The notes below the pieces were generated by a model. It had not been told where the DNA came from. It made no database searches and worked only from the letters and a program-made list of their open reading frames with translations. A stretch of 64,000 nucleotides of DNA from Candidatus Binatia bacterium (lineage in GTDB: Bacteria; Desulfobacterota; Binatia; HRBIN30). The translations under genes were made by a program, and so were the position numbers. The stretch is from NCBI GenBank assembly GCA_937925685.1, contig CALAMI010000007.1:1-64000 (forward strand), written 5' to 3'. Below, in pieces: positions 28,238 to 38,501 of this stretch (position 1 is the stretch's first letter; every line of letters begins with the position of its first letter).

Positions 28238-28270
28238 CTCCCCTAAATGCACGCCCCGTCCTTAGGGGAG
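28238..28270. repeat. Nine-bp stem hairpin (CTCCCCTAA/TTAGGGGAG)
   Basis: Arms 28238-28246 and 28262-28270 pair perfectly across a 15-base loop, about 230 bases upstream of the acyl-CoA dehydrogenase start. No T-tract follows. Confidence 0.6.
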
Positions 28271-28497
28271 GAAAGCCGAAGACAAAGCCACGGGCCCGCG
28301 ATCGGCCACGAGCGCGCCCTCGATAACGACAGCGACTTTCGCGCTCGCCTACACCCGAACGAGTTCCCTTGTGGTTCGGGCTAGTGATGCGCGCATGCCC
28401 CTCGAGCCACGACCCTCTCGAACCTCGTGCTCACCTACTCAGTGGTGTTTGCTTCTCCGTCATTGACGGGTCGACGAAGCAGGCATAGGCTCGAAGC

Positions 28498-29724
28498 GTG
28501 TTCGAGCTCGACGAGACTCAACGCGCAATCGAGCAGGCGGTGCGTTCCTGGTGCGAGCGGAATCTGGCGCCGGCCGTTCCAGCGATGGAGCGAGGGGAGC
28601 TTCTACCTTACCCGTTGCTACGCCAAATGGGCAAGGAGCTGGGGATTGCTGAAGCGCTGGTTCGCTTGGCTGAACACCGATTAGCGCGCCTGCAAGCTCT
28701 CCAAGGCAGCGCCCTGGGAGGAGAAACACAGTCCGGTCCTGGGTTCGGCGAAGATCCAATGGTCACGAGCATCCTGTTGAAGGAAATCTCGCGGATCTCC
28801 CCCGGGTTCGGCATGGCGCTGCTGGCCACGGTGGGCTGCGGCACGGCCATCCTTTCGAGTACCGTGGCTTCGGTGATCGAGCGGTATGCGGTTCCCGTTT
28901 TGAGCTTCGATATGATCGGTGCTTGGGCTCTCACCGAGCCCGGCGCTGGCAGCGATGCCTTTGGCAGTATGCGGACCACAGCACGCCTTGAGGGTGCCAC
29001 CCTCGTGTTAAATGGCGAGAAAACCTTCATTAGCAACGCGCCGTTTGCCGATGTGTTTGTCATTTACGCGCGACTGGAAACAGCGGATGGTACTCGCATC
29101 ATCCGCCCGATCGTCGTTGAGCGTGGCACACCCGGGCTCGACACCGGCCCGCCGATGCGGAAGATGGGAATGCACGATTCACCCACGGGAGCGGTGTTGC
29201 TGCAGGACTGCCGTGTGCCCCGCGAGCACCTCATTGGCAACTCTGAAGCTACGCAGGATCGCCCTGCCGCAGCCGCCGTCGAAACGCTGAACCTCGAACG
29301 AGCGGTGATGCCAGCCATGTGCCTGGGGATCATCGAACGCTGTGTCGAGGAATCGGTCCGCTATGCGACAACGCGAGTGCAATTCGGCCGCCCGATTGCT
29401 GAGTTTCAGGCGGTGGCGTTCAAGCTCGCGCGCATGGCGCTATCCATGGAGAACGCTCGCAACCTGGTCTTCAAGCTCGCCTGGGCTCAACGCGCGGGCA
29501 AACTCGAGGCGCAACTGACCTCGATGGCCAAGCTTTACTGCGCGGAAGAGGCCGTGCGCGTTGCGCTCGATGCGATCCAAATCCACGGCGGAGCCGGCTA
29601 CATGGCCGAGTTGCCCTTAGAAAAGCTCATGCGCGACGCCAAGATGTTCGAGATTGGCGGGGGCACCAACGAAATCCAACTGCAGACCATTGCTCGTTCG
29701 ATCCTCGCGCCAAGAACCGCCTAA
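28498..29724 (+). CDS. Acyl-CoA dehydrogenase
   Basis: The 408-residue flavoprotein oxidises acyl-CoA to the 2-enoyl thioester. It shows WALTEPGAGSDA and the FAD-binding LNGEKTFISNAP, RVQFGRPIAEFQ, and IHGGAGYMAELPLEKLMRDAK. The position that carries the catalytic Glu in medium-chain enzymes is Gly here (EIGGGTNEIQ), while LNLERAV offers Glu267 at the isovaleryl-CoA-dehydrogenase-type position. The start is GTG 28498 with only a weak purine stretch upstream. It is transcribed alone on the plus strand. Confidence 0.9.
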   Translation: MFELDETQRAIEQAVRSWCERNLAPAVPAMERGELLPYPLLRQMGKELGIAEALVRLAEHRLARLQALQGSALGGETQSGPGFGEDPMVTSILLKEISRISPGFGMALLATVGCGTAILSSTVASVIERYAVPVLSFDMIGAWALTEPGAGSDAFGSMRTTARLEGATLVLNGEKTFISNAPFADVFVIYARLETADGTRIIRPIVVERGTPGLDTGPPMRKMGMHDSPTGAVLLQDCRVPREHLIGNSEATQDRPAAAAVETLNLERAVMPAMCLGIIERCVEESVRYATTRVQFGRPIAEFQAVAFKLARMALSMENARNLVFKLAWAQRAGKLEAQLTSMAKLYCAEEAVRVALDAIQIHGGAGYMAELPLEKLMRDAKMFEIGGGTNEIQLQTIARSILAPRTA

Positions 29725-30007
29725 GGCAAGTCGAACCCTTGTCTCGGCGCACCGTACGAGCAGCAGCCGGGGGATCTCTTCGGCTCGCAGCCAAGATGGC
29801 TGCCCCCGGCATTTCTTCCCGGCAGACCGTCCTGCGCTCGAGCATCGACTTGGACCAACGAACCGTCTGGAATGCCACCGAACCGCTGATTCCCGGTTTC
29901 TGCATCAGTCAGATCCAGCAGTTTCCCCATCGCCAGAACGATTTTATGTTGTGCGGATTGCCGCGGTTGCCGATGGGTGCCATAGTGGCTCGCGGGAAGG
30001 AGCATCC

Positions 30008-30727
30008 ATGGAACTCACACTCGACCCCGCCTCGGCACTGGCACGGTTAGCTGCCGGGGTCATCGTTGCCGACGGACGAGTCACTACCGCTGAGCTCATG
30101 TCCGCCGACGTACTCGACCAACTCGGGCTCGGACCAATGCGGCAACGACTGCTGGCAGAGCTAGAGCGGGCTCGCACCGAAGGGCTCGACCTGGAGCCCG
30201 CGGTTGCGGCAGTGAGCCGCCTCTCACCGCGCGCCCGTGCCGTGATCTTCGAGGTTTTGGCAGAGCTAGCGGCTGCGGACGGAGAACTCAGCAATCAGGA
30301 GGCTCTTCTTCTAGACAAGCTTGCAACGCGGTGGGACCTGGAGGTTCCCCCACCGTGGCAGAAGCCGACCGCTCCAGGGCCACAGGCACACGCCAGCGCG
30401 GACAGCAAGGGGGTGCGAGTCCCTGTAAAGACAGGAGACCGTTCGCCTGCAGCGGCAGAGTCCGAAGCCGATCGGGCTTCGGTGACACCAGCGGGCAATG
30501 GCTTAAGCCCGGAGGCAGAGAGCGCACTCGCCGTGCTCGGCCTGCCGTCGGATGCCTCGCCGGATGCGGTCGACGAAGCGTTCCGCGCCTTGGTGCACCG
30601 TTACAACCCAGCACACGTCATCGATCTCGGGCCTGAATTCGCGCTGCTGGCAATCCGTCGGCTCAGTCGCATTGCCGATGCGTATGTCACTTGGAAGCGC
30701 CGACAAAAATCGGCGCCCATGGGCTGA
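30008..30727 (+). CDS. TerB-domain protein with degenerate J domain
   Basis: ATG 30008 has AAGGAG five bases upstream; the product has 239 residues. Residues about 5-115 form a TerB-like helical domain with two acidic metal-binding-type motifs (VADGRVTTAEL, AADGELSNQEA). A low-complexity linker (about 120-170) leads to a C-terminal J-like domain (about 172-235: VLGLPSDASPDAVDEAFRAL, then YNPAHV). The HPD tripeptide needed to stimulate Hsp70 is absent. The order resembles DjlA-type TerB-DnaJ proteins without the membrane anchor. Confidence 0.8.
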   Translation: MELTLDPASALARLAAGVIVADGRVTTAELMSADVLDQLGLGPMRQRLLAELERARTEGLDLEPAVAAVSRLSPRARAVIFEVLAELAAADGELSNQEALLLDKLATRWDLEVPPPWQKPTAPGPQAHASADSKGVRVPVKTGDRSPAAAESEADRASVTPAGNGLSPEAESALAVLGLPSDASPDAVDEAFRALVHRYNPAHVIDLGPEFALLAIRRLSRIADAYVTWKRRQKSAPMG

Positions 30728-30815
30728 GTGCTCGAGACGTCCGCGCACCTGCGCTCGATTGGCGCTCCCCCGGGGGATCGCGAGCCTCGTCCGACCGAAC
30801 GAGAGCAGGAAGTCG

Positions 30816-31919
30816 CTAAAACATAAAACGCCGCATGCTGATATTCAGGAGCAAGCCGACCCCGATCGTGCACACCAACAGCGACGAGCCGCCGTAACTC
30901 AGAAACGGCAGTGTCACTCCCACTACGGGCAGTGCTCCTGCGGCCATCAACATGTTGATCAGCACCTGCATGAAAATCATCGAGGTGATGCCGAATCCTA
31001 AAAGTAAGCCGAACGCATCGCGGGCCCGGGTGATGGCAATCCAACACCGGTACAACAGGAACAAGTACAGCGCCAACAGCACGCAGGCGCCGACAAAGCC
31101 CCACTCTTCCGCGAAGACGGCAAAAATAAAGTCCGTGTGCTGCTCCGGTAGGAAATTGAGCCGGTACTGCGTACCATGGAACAACCCCTTCCCCGTCCAC
31201 ATCCCGGAGCCAATCGCGATTTTCGCTTGAATGACGTGATAGCCATGCCCGAGGGGATCCTGCTCCGGGTCTAAAAACATCAACAGCCGTCGTTGCTGGT
31301 ACGGCTTCAACTGATGCCACACATAGGGCAGCAAGGGGAAAGCTGCGAGCACGGCTCCCACTACCCACCACACGGAAAGGCCGGCAGCGAACACCATGGC
31401 CAATGCCACGGAGAGCACAACTACGGCGGTTCCCAAGTCAGGCTGCTTCAGGATCAACAAAGCCGGGATGACCGCGAGCAACAAAGCAAACATTGCCGTT
31501 TTCCAGTCCAAAAGCCGTTCGCTCACCCGGTGATGGAGGAAACTGGCGAGCATGACTATGGCCGCCAGTTTGGCCAATTCCGAGGGTTGGAAGGAGACTC
31601 CAAAGAGGCTCAGCCATCGGCGCGCTCCGGCAACCTTTAGCCCCCAAAAAGGTACCGCCAAGAGCAAGACGAGCGACACCACATAACAGAGCCAGCCCCA
31701 GCGCTTGAGCATGTTGTAATCGAACAACAAGACGATACCCATCGCCACAACCGCCACGCATGCCCAAATAAGCTGGCGGAGGAACAAGCTACTGATCAAG
31801 TGCTCGTTTGTATGCGTGGCACTGAGTACCGTCACCAAGCCCGCTCCCAGCAGCAGCACCAAGGCGAGCAACAGGGGCCAGTCAAAGTGGGCAACGAGCC
31901 TTCGATCAATTTTGAGCAT
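30816..31919 (-). CDS. rodA: Peptidoglycan glycosyltransferase RodA
   Basis: The 367-residue SEDS polymerase has about ten membrane spans. Signatures include GARRWLSLFGVSFQPSELAK, KQPDLGTAVV, the catalytic-loop Asp region, LPEQHTDFIFAVFAEEWG and LPFLSYGGSSLL. RodA builds glycan strands in the elongasome with PBP2. Its start lies within the last 14 bases of mrdA. It is last in mreB-mreC-mreD-mrdA-rodA. Confidence 0.97.
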   Translation of the reverse strand: MLKIDRRLVAHFDWPLLLALVLLLGAGLVTVLSATHTNEHLISSLFLRQLIWACVAVVAMGIVLLFDYNMLKRWGWLCYVVSLVLLLAVPFWGLKVAGARRWLSLFGVSFQPSELAKLAAIVMLASFLHHRVSERLLDWKTAMFALLLAVIPALLILKQPDLGTAVVVLSVALAMVFAAGLSVWWVVGAVLAAFPLLPYVWHQLKPYQQRRLLMFLDPEQDPLGHGYHVIQAKIAIGSGMWTGKGLFHGTQYRLNFLPEQHTDFIFAVFAEEWGFVGACVLLALYLFLLYRCWIAITRARDAFGLLLGFGITSMIFMQVLINMLMAAGALPVVGVTLPFLSYGGSSLLVCTIGVGLLLNISMRRFMF

Positions 31920-33753
31920 AACTACGCTTTTCCCGTTCTTCCTTTAGCGCGAAGTACTCCTGCAAGAGCTCTCGGACCAGGGGCGCCGCCACCTGCCCGC
32001 CACCTCCGTCGGCGTGCTCCACGATAGCCGCCACGGCGATCTCGGGATCGTCTGCTGGGGCATAGGCAACAAACCAAGCATGATCGCGATGGTGCCGTGG
32101 GAGTCTAGTGGTTTTCGAGCGCTCCTTGCCAAGCTTCACCACCTGAGATGTTCCGGTTTTGCCGGCCACAGCGACACCGCGCAGCCGCGCCTTCTTACCC
32201 GTGCCGCGTTCCGTCGCGACCACGTCATGCAAGGCGTCGCGAATTTGTTTCAACGTCGTCGGCCGCAATTCCAGCCGCGCTATTTCCTCAGCGTCTTCGC
32301 GCTGGACCACGTCGCCCTCCGGGCTCTCGACTTGGAGCACAAAGCGAGGACGAAAGCGGCGCCCCGTGGCCATCATGGCAATGGCGTTCGCCATCTGCAA
32401 AGGAGTGGCCGTTACGTAACCCTGGCCAATCGCTACCGAGAGGGTTTCGCCCGCGTACCACGGCTGGCGAAAACGCCTCTGCTTCCAAGCCGTATCGGGG
32501 ATCGTACCGCTCCGTTCATGCTCCAGGGCAATTCCTGTCGGCAAACCCAAGCCGAATTTCCTGGCGTAAACGGCAATCACGTCCACACCTAAGCGTTGTG
32601 CTACTTGATAAAAAAACGTGTCGCACGACTGCACTAGTGCTTCGTGCACGTTCACTCGCCCATGGCCCCCTTTTCGCCAGCAACGGAAATACCGGTTTCC
32701 GAACGACAAGCCTCCCGGACAAAACACCGTGGTAAAGGGATTGATCACTCCCTCTTCGAGGGCCGCTGCCGCGACAATGAACTTAAATGTCGAACCAGGA
32801 GGATAAACGCCCTGTATGGCACGATTCATCAAGGGGCGCGACCGATCGCTCACCAATGCTCGCCACTCCTGCGGGCGAATGCCCCGAGCGAACCAATTGG
32901 GGTCGAAGCTTGGGTGACTGACCATCGCCAAGATTTCCCCATTTCTCGCGTCAATGGCCACTACACTCCCATCCCGTTCCCCTAGGGCGCGATGAGCCGC
33001 TTGCTGCAAATCCAAGTCGATCGTGAGTCTTACCGTGTGACCTGGCACCTCGGCCACTTCCCGCAACACCTTCAGGCGACGGCCCAAGGAGTCCACCTCC
33101 ACCTGCTGGCCGCCATCGGTCCCACGAAGGAAACTTTCCCACGCCCGCTCTAGGCCGATCTTACCCACCATGTCGCCCATTCGATACGAAGAATCACGTT
33201 GAAGTTCTTCCGGCCCGACCTCGCCTACATAGCCCGTCAAATGTGCTAACAGAGGTCCATGGGGGTAACTTCGCCGCGGCGTAATTTGCAAACTTACTCC
33301 GGGGAGATCCCACTGGTGGGTCTCTATGGCCGCAACCTCTTCGAAACTTAGATCGCGCTTGACCAATACCTCTTGGAATGGCCGCGTGCCTCTCCTTTCC
33401 ACGAGGTGACGCAGCTCGGCCGAGCTCACACCCAACACGGAAGCCAAATTCTCAATGGTCAAGCTCAGGTCACCAGCGTCTTCGGGAACGAACACGGCAT
33501 CGAACGAAGGGCGGCTGTCGATCACGACGCGGCCGTATCGATCGACCACCGTCCCCCGAGTGGCCTGCACACGGTGGAGGCGAACGCGGTTGTTCTCGGC
33601 AAGCAGGCGCATTTCCTCTCCCCGCAGTACTTGCAAGTACCACAGCCGAGCTACGATTGGCGCGAACAGGAGGGTGAAGAGCATGAAACTCCAGCCTACG
33701 CGGCGGCGCAGCAAGTTTGGCGCCTCACGCTGCTTTAAGCTCGCCCAGGCCAT
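31906..33753 (-). CDS. mrdA: Penicillin-binding protein 2
   Basis: The 615-residue transpeptidase cross-links glycan made by RodA. A membrane anchor (about 20-40) is followed by the pedestal (RGTVVDRYGR) and the transpeptidase domain with STFK (Ser321, Lys324), SCD (from Ser376) and KTGTS (from Lys532). ATG 33753 has GAGGGAG about seven bases upstream and is preferred over TTG 33759, which overlaps the mreD stop. Confidence 0.97.
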   Translation of the reverse strand: MAWASLKQREAPNLLRRRVGWSFMLFTLLFAPIVARLWYLQVLRGEEMRLLAENNRVRLHRVQATRGTVVDRYGRVVIDSRPSFDAVFVPEDAGDLSLTIENLASVLGVSSAELRHLVERRGTRPFQEVLVKRDLSFEEVAAIETHQWDLPGVSLQITPRRSYPHGPLLAHLTGYVGEVGPEELQRDSSYRMGDMVGKIGLERAWESFLRGTDGGQQVEVDSLGRRLKVLREVAEVPGHTVRLTIDLDLQQAAHRALGERDGSVVAIDARNGEILAMVSHPSFDPNWFARGIRPQEWRALVSDRSRPLMNRAIQGVYPPGSTFKFIVAAAALEEGVINPFTTVFCPGGLSFGNRYFRCWRKGGHGRVNVHEALVQSCDTFFYQVAQRLGVDVIAVYARKFGLGLPTGIALEHERSGTIPDTAWKQRRFRQPWYAGETLSVAIGQGYVTATPLQMANAIAMMATGRRFRPRFVLQVESPEGDVVQREDAEEIARLELRPTTLKQIRDALHDVVATERGTGKKARLRGVAVAGKTGTSQVVKLGKERSKTTRLPRHHRDHAWFVAYAPADDPEIAVAAIVEHADGGGGQVAAPLVRELLQEYFALKEEREKRSYAQN

Positions 33754-33755
33754 CC

Positions 33756-34256
33756 TCAATCTCCCTCGGGTGAGGCAACTTCCTCGGCTCGCTGCAACAT
33801 TGCGAAAATCAACGGGCTAAGCAGTCCAGTAGCAACGACCGACCAAGACGCTACCGCGGCCCAGCCACCGAGTCGTTCCACACCCCAGGCCATGGCAAGA
33901 ACCAGCCCCGTCACCGCGTGTTTCAACGTATCAGCCAACCCCACCACGAAGATTTGGCTCACAGCATTGTCTACCCAAACGTGACGGGAAATGCGGTAAA
34001 CCGTAACGTACACGAGCGTCGTCGCAAAAGCGTTGAGCCCGTACAGAGTGCCTGAAATGGTGTCTTGCAGATAGCCAACGAAAAAAGCCACGACCACCGC
34101 CCCCACCGTGTGCCGGCGCATGCCCAGGTAAACCACGTAAATCGTCAGTAGGTCGACCGTGAACGCTCCCCTCGTCAACAACGGGACAATGGTAGTCTGG
34201 ACTAGCAGCGCCCCCAGGACGTAAACCACGAAGAGGCTCGCCTGGCGCACGCTCAC
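33756..34256 (-). CDS. mreD: Rod shape-determining protein MreD
   Basis: The 166-residue polytopic membrane protein has about five spans and the MreD-like GYLQDTISGTLYGLNAF segment. It connects MreC with the RodA-PBP2 pair. The GTG start (34256) overlaps the mreC stop by four bases. Confidence 0.92.
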   Translation of the reverse strand: MSVRQASLFVVYVLGALLVQTTIVPLLTRGAFTVDLLTIYVVYLGMRRHTVGAVVVAFFVGYLQDTISGTLYGLNAFATTLVYVTVYRISRHVWVDNAVSQIFVVGLADTLKHAVTGLVLAMAWGVERLGGWAAVASWSVVATGLLSPLIFAMLQRAEEVASPEGD

Positions 34257-35128
34257 AACCCCGGGGAGGCTGGCTTTTCATCTTCGCGCGACTCTGACGT
34301 GTCCCCTCTCCATTGGGTGCCGGGACTGAGCACCAAAACCTCTTCGAGCTGATCCAAGGCTGCTGCCGGCCGCACCTCCGCGATCTGCAGCAAGCCACGG
34401 GTACCCCGGGTAACCTGGGTGACCTCACCAATCAACAATCCCTTGGGAAAAATCCCATCCAGTCCGGAGGTGATCACGCGATCTCCTACCGCCACGGCGT
34501 CTTCGCGGCGCACGTATTTCATCGTGCAACGCCCGTCCACAGTGCCCACGACGATGCCCCGCGCTCGGGTCCGCTGAACAAGCGCATCGACCCCACTATT
34601 GTGGTCGGTAATCAAAAGAACCCGTGCGGAGTGGCGACTGGTGGCCAAGATCCGTCCCACCACACCTTGAGCGGAGACAACCGGCATGCCCTTGCGGACC
34701 CCGTCCGCCTCCCCCTTGCTGATGATCACCGTACCGAAGGCGGGGAAGGCGTCTCGGCCGATGATCATTGCCGCCTGCAACTCACCCAAGAACTGGGTGC
34801 GAAATTTCAACAGCTCAGCCAACCGCCGATCGGTCTCGAGGATTTCAGCGATCCGCAATGTTTGGTGCTCGAGTTCAGCCAAGCGCTGCCGCAATCGCAG
34901 GTTTTCTTCTCGCACCCCCACCAAGTCGATGTACGATTGCCACACGGTGCGCACGCTTGCCCATCCCGCCGCTACGGCCCCTTGCAAAGGTCGGAGGGCT
35001 TCCAACACCAGGTAACCAACGGGATCGTTTCGGTACTTCCGCACGCTCGACGTCAAGAGCAGAAGCGATACGGTCAACAGTACCGCAGCCGCTAGTCCGA
35101 CGCGGTTGCGTTGTAGGTATTCCCACAT
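34253..35128 (-). CDS. mreC: Rod shape-determining protein MreC
   Basis: The 291-residue bitopic protein has one membrane segment (about 11-28), a coiled coil (about 65-100, REENLRLRQRLAELEHQ) and a periplasmic beta-domain (GVVGRILATSRHSARVLLITD, DAVAVGDRVITSGLDGIFPKG). MreC activates PBP2. The C-terminus ends in a charged tail. It follows mreB by 93 bases. Confidence 0.95.
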   Translation of the reverse strand: MWEYLQRNRVGLAAAVLLTVSLLLLTSSVRKYRNDPVGYLVLEALRPLQGAVAAGWASVRTVWQSYIDLVGVREENLRLRQRLAELEHQTLRIAEILETDRRLAELLKFRTQFLGELQAAMIIGRDAFPAFGTVIISKGEADGVRKGMPVVSAQGVVGRILATSRHSARVLLITDHNSGVDALVQRTRARGIVVGTVDGRCTMKYVRREDAVAVGDRVITSGLDGIFPKGLLIGEVTQVTRGTRGLLQIAEVRPAAALDQLEEVLVLSPGTQWRGDTSESREDEKPASPGL

Positions 35129-35221
35129 GACCCTCGCCCACGCTGCTCCATTCTCCGCGCCCGCAACGGCGTGGACCGTCGCATCCTACCCCAGCGCATC
35201 TTCGCCCTGGGGTTTCTTGTT

Positions 35222-36280
<1,059 letters not shown>

Positions 36281-36323
36281 TCACGCCCGGCAAGGTAACG
36301 CCCTGGCAGGGAAATCGCCGCAG

Positions 36324-36351
36324 GTTTTACCTCGACGATCTTTTATGTCAA
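36324..36351 (-). promoter_or_regulatory. Candidate sigma-70 promoter for the mreB operon
   Basis: On the minus strand TTGACA (36346-36351) is followed after 16 bases by TAAAAC (36324-36329). Transcription would begin about 60 bases before mreB. The same 107-base interval must also serve the divergent plus-strand gene. Confidence 0.55.
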
Positions 36352-36363
36352 AATTGTCATGCC

Positions 36364-37236
36364 GTGCGCGTCCTTCGTATCCTGGTCACCGCTGTTCTCT
36401 GTGGAGCTACCGTCCTCATTGCAGACACGTTCTTTCGTACCAGTATCGTGCAGCACATTCGCCCTTTGGTGCTCACCCCCGTTCCGGGGCGCGTTTATCA
36501 ACCGCCGGTGGAAGTGCAGTGGGAGGGGCCCAAGCAGATGCGTGTGTGGTTGCGACCGTCCGGAGGTGACCCGGTCGATTTAGGTTTGCGCGCTTCCCCA
36601 ACCGTTTTGCCTGCCCACCTCTTTCCTCGTGACGGCAGCTATGAACTTGAACTGGTCGCGCCGCGGTTGGGCTCATGGATTAACACTCGGCGGCAGTTCG
36701 AGGTTTTCGCCCGGCCGGCGGCACCGGCGGCAGCTTCCGCAGCCAACACCAACTTGTCGAAGAAAAGAGAAAAAGGCGTAGGTCTCAAGGAGATTCTGCG
36801 CGCGATCAAGGCGTCGCGAGCCGCGCGAGAGCGCGCCAACCAGCGTGCGCAGTCGCTTGCTGAAGAGAACGCAGCGCTTCGCGAAGAAAGCGAAAAGCTG
36901 CTGGCCCAGCTCGAAAGTTTGTCAAGCGCCCAAGACGAGGACTCGGAACACATTGCATCGTTAGAACAGCAATTGAGCCAACTGCGACAGCAAAATCGCG
37001 TCCTGTCCGACGAACTCGATGTGCTACGACTCCGTCTCGGGACGCTGCCTCCATGCACCATTTGGGGCTATTATTCCTTTCCTCGACCAAACACGTTCCC
37101 AGCGACTCGCCGGGTTGTCGTGGTGAGCGACCATGCCGGGCGCATCTTTCGCAGCCAACCCGAATGCGAGCTCGGGCGCCGAGTGGATCAAACAGCGGGT
37201 TCGCCCTGTTTTTGTGCTGCCGGCCCCTGGGGCTAA
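36364..37236 (+). CDS. Membrane-anchored coiled-coil protein of unknown function
   Basis: From GTG 36364 the product has 290 residues. A single membrane segment (about 4-24, RILVTAVLCGATVLIADTFF) leads to a beta-rich, Ig/fibronectin-like domain (about 35-115: YQPPVEVQWEGP, MRVWLRPSGG, YELELVAPRLG). A positively charged linker and a long coiled coil follow (about 135-225, AEENAALREESEKLLAQLE). The end is a short region with WGYYSFPRPNTFPATRR and a final Cys-rich tail that may have drifted. It diverges from mreB and faces an L,D-transpeptidase gene, suggesting an envelope role. The start is uncertain because no strong ribosome site is seen. Confidence 0.65.
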   Translation: MRVLRILVTAVLCGATVLIADTFFRTSIVQHIRPLVLTPVPGRVYQPPVEVQWEGPKQMRVWLRPSGGDPVDLGLRASPTVLPAHLFPRDGSYELELVAPRLGSWINTRRQFEVFARPAAPAAASAANTNLSKKREKGVGLKEILRAIKASRAARERANQRAQSLAEENAALREESEKLLAQLESLSSAQDEDSEHIASLEQQLSQLRQQNRVLSDELDVLRLRLGTLPPCTIWGYYSFPRPNTFPATRRVVVVSDHAGRIFRSQPECELGRRVDQTAGSPCFCAAGPWG

Positions 37237-37278
37237 TTCTACCCTTGATGGATGGCTACTGTGGCGATTCGCTGCACG

Positions 37279-38358
37279 CTACGGAAGCGGGGCAGCGGCA
37301 GACTTCGCCGACGGGGATGCCCCCCGTGCCTCTGCCCGCTCCAAAGTCACGTCTTCAGGCACTCCGTTCTGCCGCAGCACAACCTCCTTGACCTTTTCGG
37401 GATCCGCAAGCGCAGCCAGACCTAACTTCTCTAACACCCGACGGGCCTCGCGGTGCAAGGCCACGGTGTGGTCGTAAATGTCTTTGTGGACTTCCAGGTA
37501 AACACGCCCGTCACGAACACCGGCCTTGACCGGTTGGTAAACGAATTCCCCCGGGGTACCCACGGGCACCAAGGGAAATAAATGCTCGATATCCTCCGGG
37601 TATAGACGAACGCAGCCATGGCTCACCTGCATGCCGACACCCCAAGGGATGTTCGTTCCGTGGATGCCGTAGAGTTGCATACTGAGTCTGAGCCGGTATT
37701 TTCCCAGTGGGTTATCGGGATGGCCCCCGGGGATAAAGTCCGGTAAAGGCCTACCGTCGCGACGGTGCTCTTCTTTGATCGACTGCGGCGGGACCCACAC
37801 CGGGTTTACGGTTTTTTCTTGCACGGTGAATTTCCCTACTGGGGTTTTCCAGTCGTCCCGCCCGAGCCCCACCGGATAGGTCGTCACCACTGTGGCGTTT
37901 GGCCCAGCGGAGCGGAAGTAATACAAGCGCATCTCAGGGATGTTCACGACGATCCCTTTGTATTCTACGTCTGGCAGCACCCACTGCGTCGGCAGTAAAA
38001 TCGGCTTCCCCGGCGGCGGAAGCCACGGATCGATCCCTGGGTTTGCATCTTCAAGCTCGTTAATCCCCAAATCGTAATAACGGGCGATGTCGAGAAAGGT
38101 GTCGCCTTTTTGAGCCTGATAGAAACGCAGAGAGCCAAACACTGTGTGGGCGCTCACTGGATCGCGTCCCGGTGTCACGATGTAAGGGCGACCCAGAGGC
38201 TTGCGGTAAAACACCTCCTCGGTCCACCTCTGCCCTTCGGCGGAGAGCCTCCCGCTCACGAGAATCGAGCCAAGCAACACAGCACCTCCAACCAAGCGAG
38301 CTGCATACCTTCCATTCCCGCGGTGAAGGATGTCTTTCCCGCACTGCATTCGTTTCAT
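37279..38358 (-). CDS. LysM-containing L,D-transpeptidase (YkuD family)
   Basis: The 359-residue periplasmic protein starts at ATG 38358 (ATG 38349 is an alternative). A signal-type helix (ARLVGGAVLLGSILVSG) precedes a LysM-like module (about 85-130: YQAQKGDTFLDIARYYDLG, ending PILLPTQWVLP). The YkuD catalytic domain (about 135-285) has HGTNIPWGVGMQVSHGCVRL with the active Cys. It would form 3-3 cross-links or anchor lipoproteins to peptidoglycan. Its 3' end lies 42 bases from the convergent coiled-coil gene. Confidence 0.92.
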   Translation of the reverse strand: MKRMQCGKDILHRGNGRYAARLVGGAVLLGSILVSGRLSAEGQRWTEEVFYRKPLGRPYIVTPGRDPVSAHTVFGSLRFYQAQKGDTFLDIARYYDLGINELEDANPGIDPWLPPPGKPILLPTQWVLPDVEYKGIVVNIPEMRLYYFRSAGPNATVVTTYPVGLGRDDWKTPVGKFTVQEKTVNPVWVPPQSIKEEHRRDGRPLPDFIPGGHPDNPLGKYRLRLSMQLYGIHGTNIPWGVGMQVSHGCVRLYPEDIEHLFPLVPVGTPGEFVYQPVKAGVRDGRVYLEVHKDIYDHTVALHREARRVLEKLGLAALADPEKVKEVVLRQNGVPEDVTLERAEARGASPSAKSAAAPLP

Positions 38359-38501
38359 GAAAGCACGAGACGACGCCGCTGCAACCGAAAAAATTCGCGG
38401 TCGCACAGTGCCCCCGCGTTGCCGAGTCCATAAACGCTGCCCTTCCCTCTTCCACCGCGCCGCATAAAAGGGCGCTCTAGCGCAGGCTATCGAGACAAGG
38501 C

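Larger units (their letters stand above)
27553..28497. other. 945-base intergenic stretch with two inverted repeats
   Basis: No supported gene on either strand. It separates minus-strand from plus-strand transcription, so it should hold divergent promoters. The notable structures are the inverted repeats at 27935-27968 and 28238-28270. Confidence 0.5.

Noticed and set aside
30766-30777. TCCCCCGGGGGA palindrome between the TerB gene and rodA
   Set aside because: It has no loop and no T-tract, so it is not a credible terminator.
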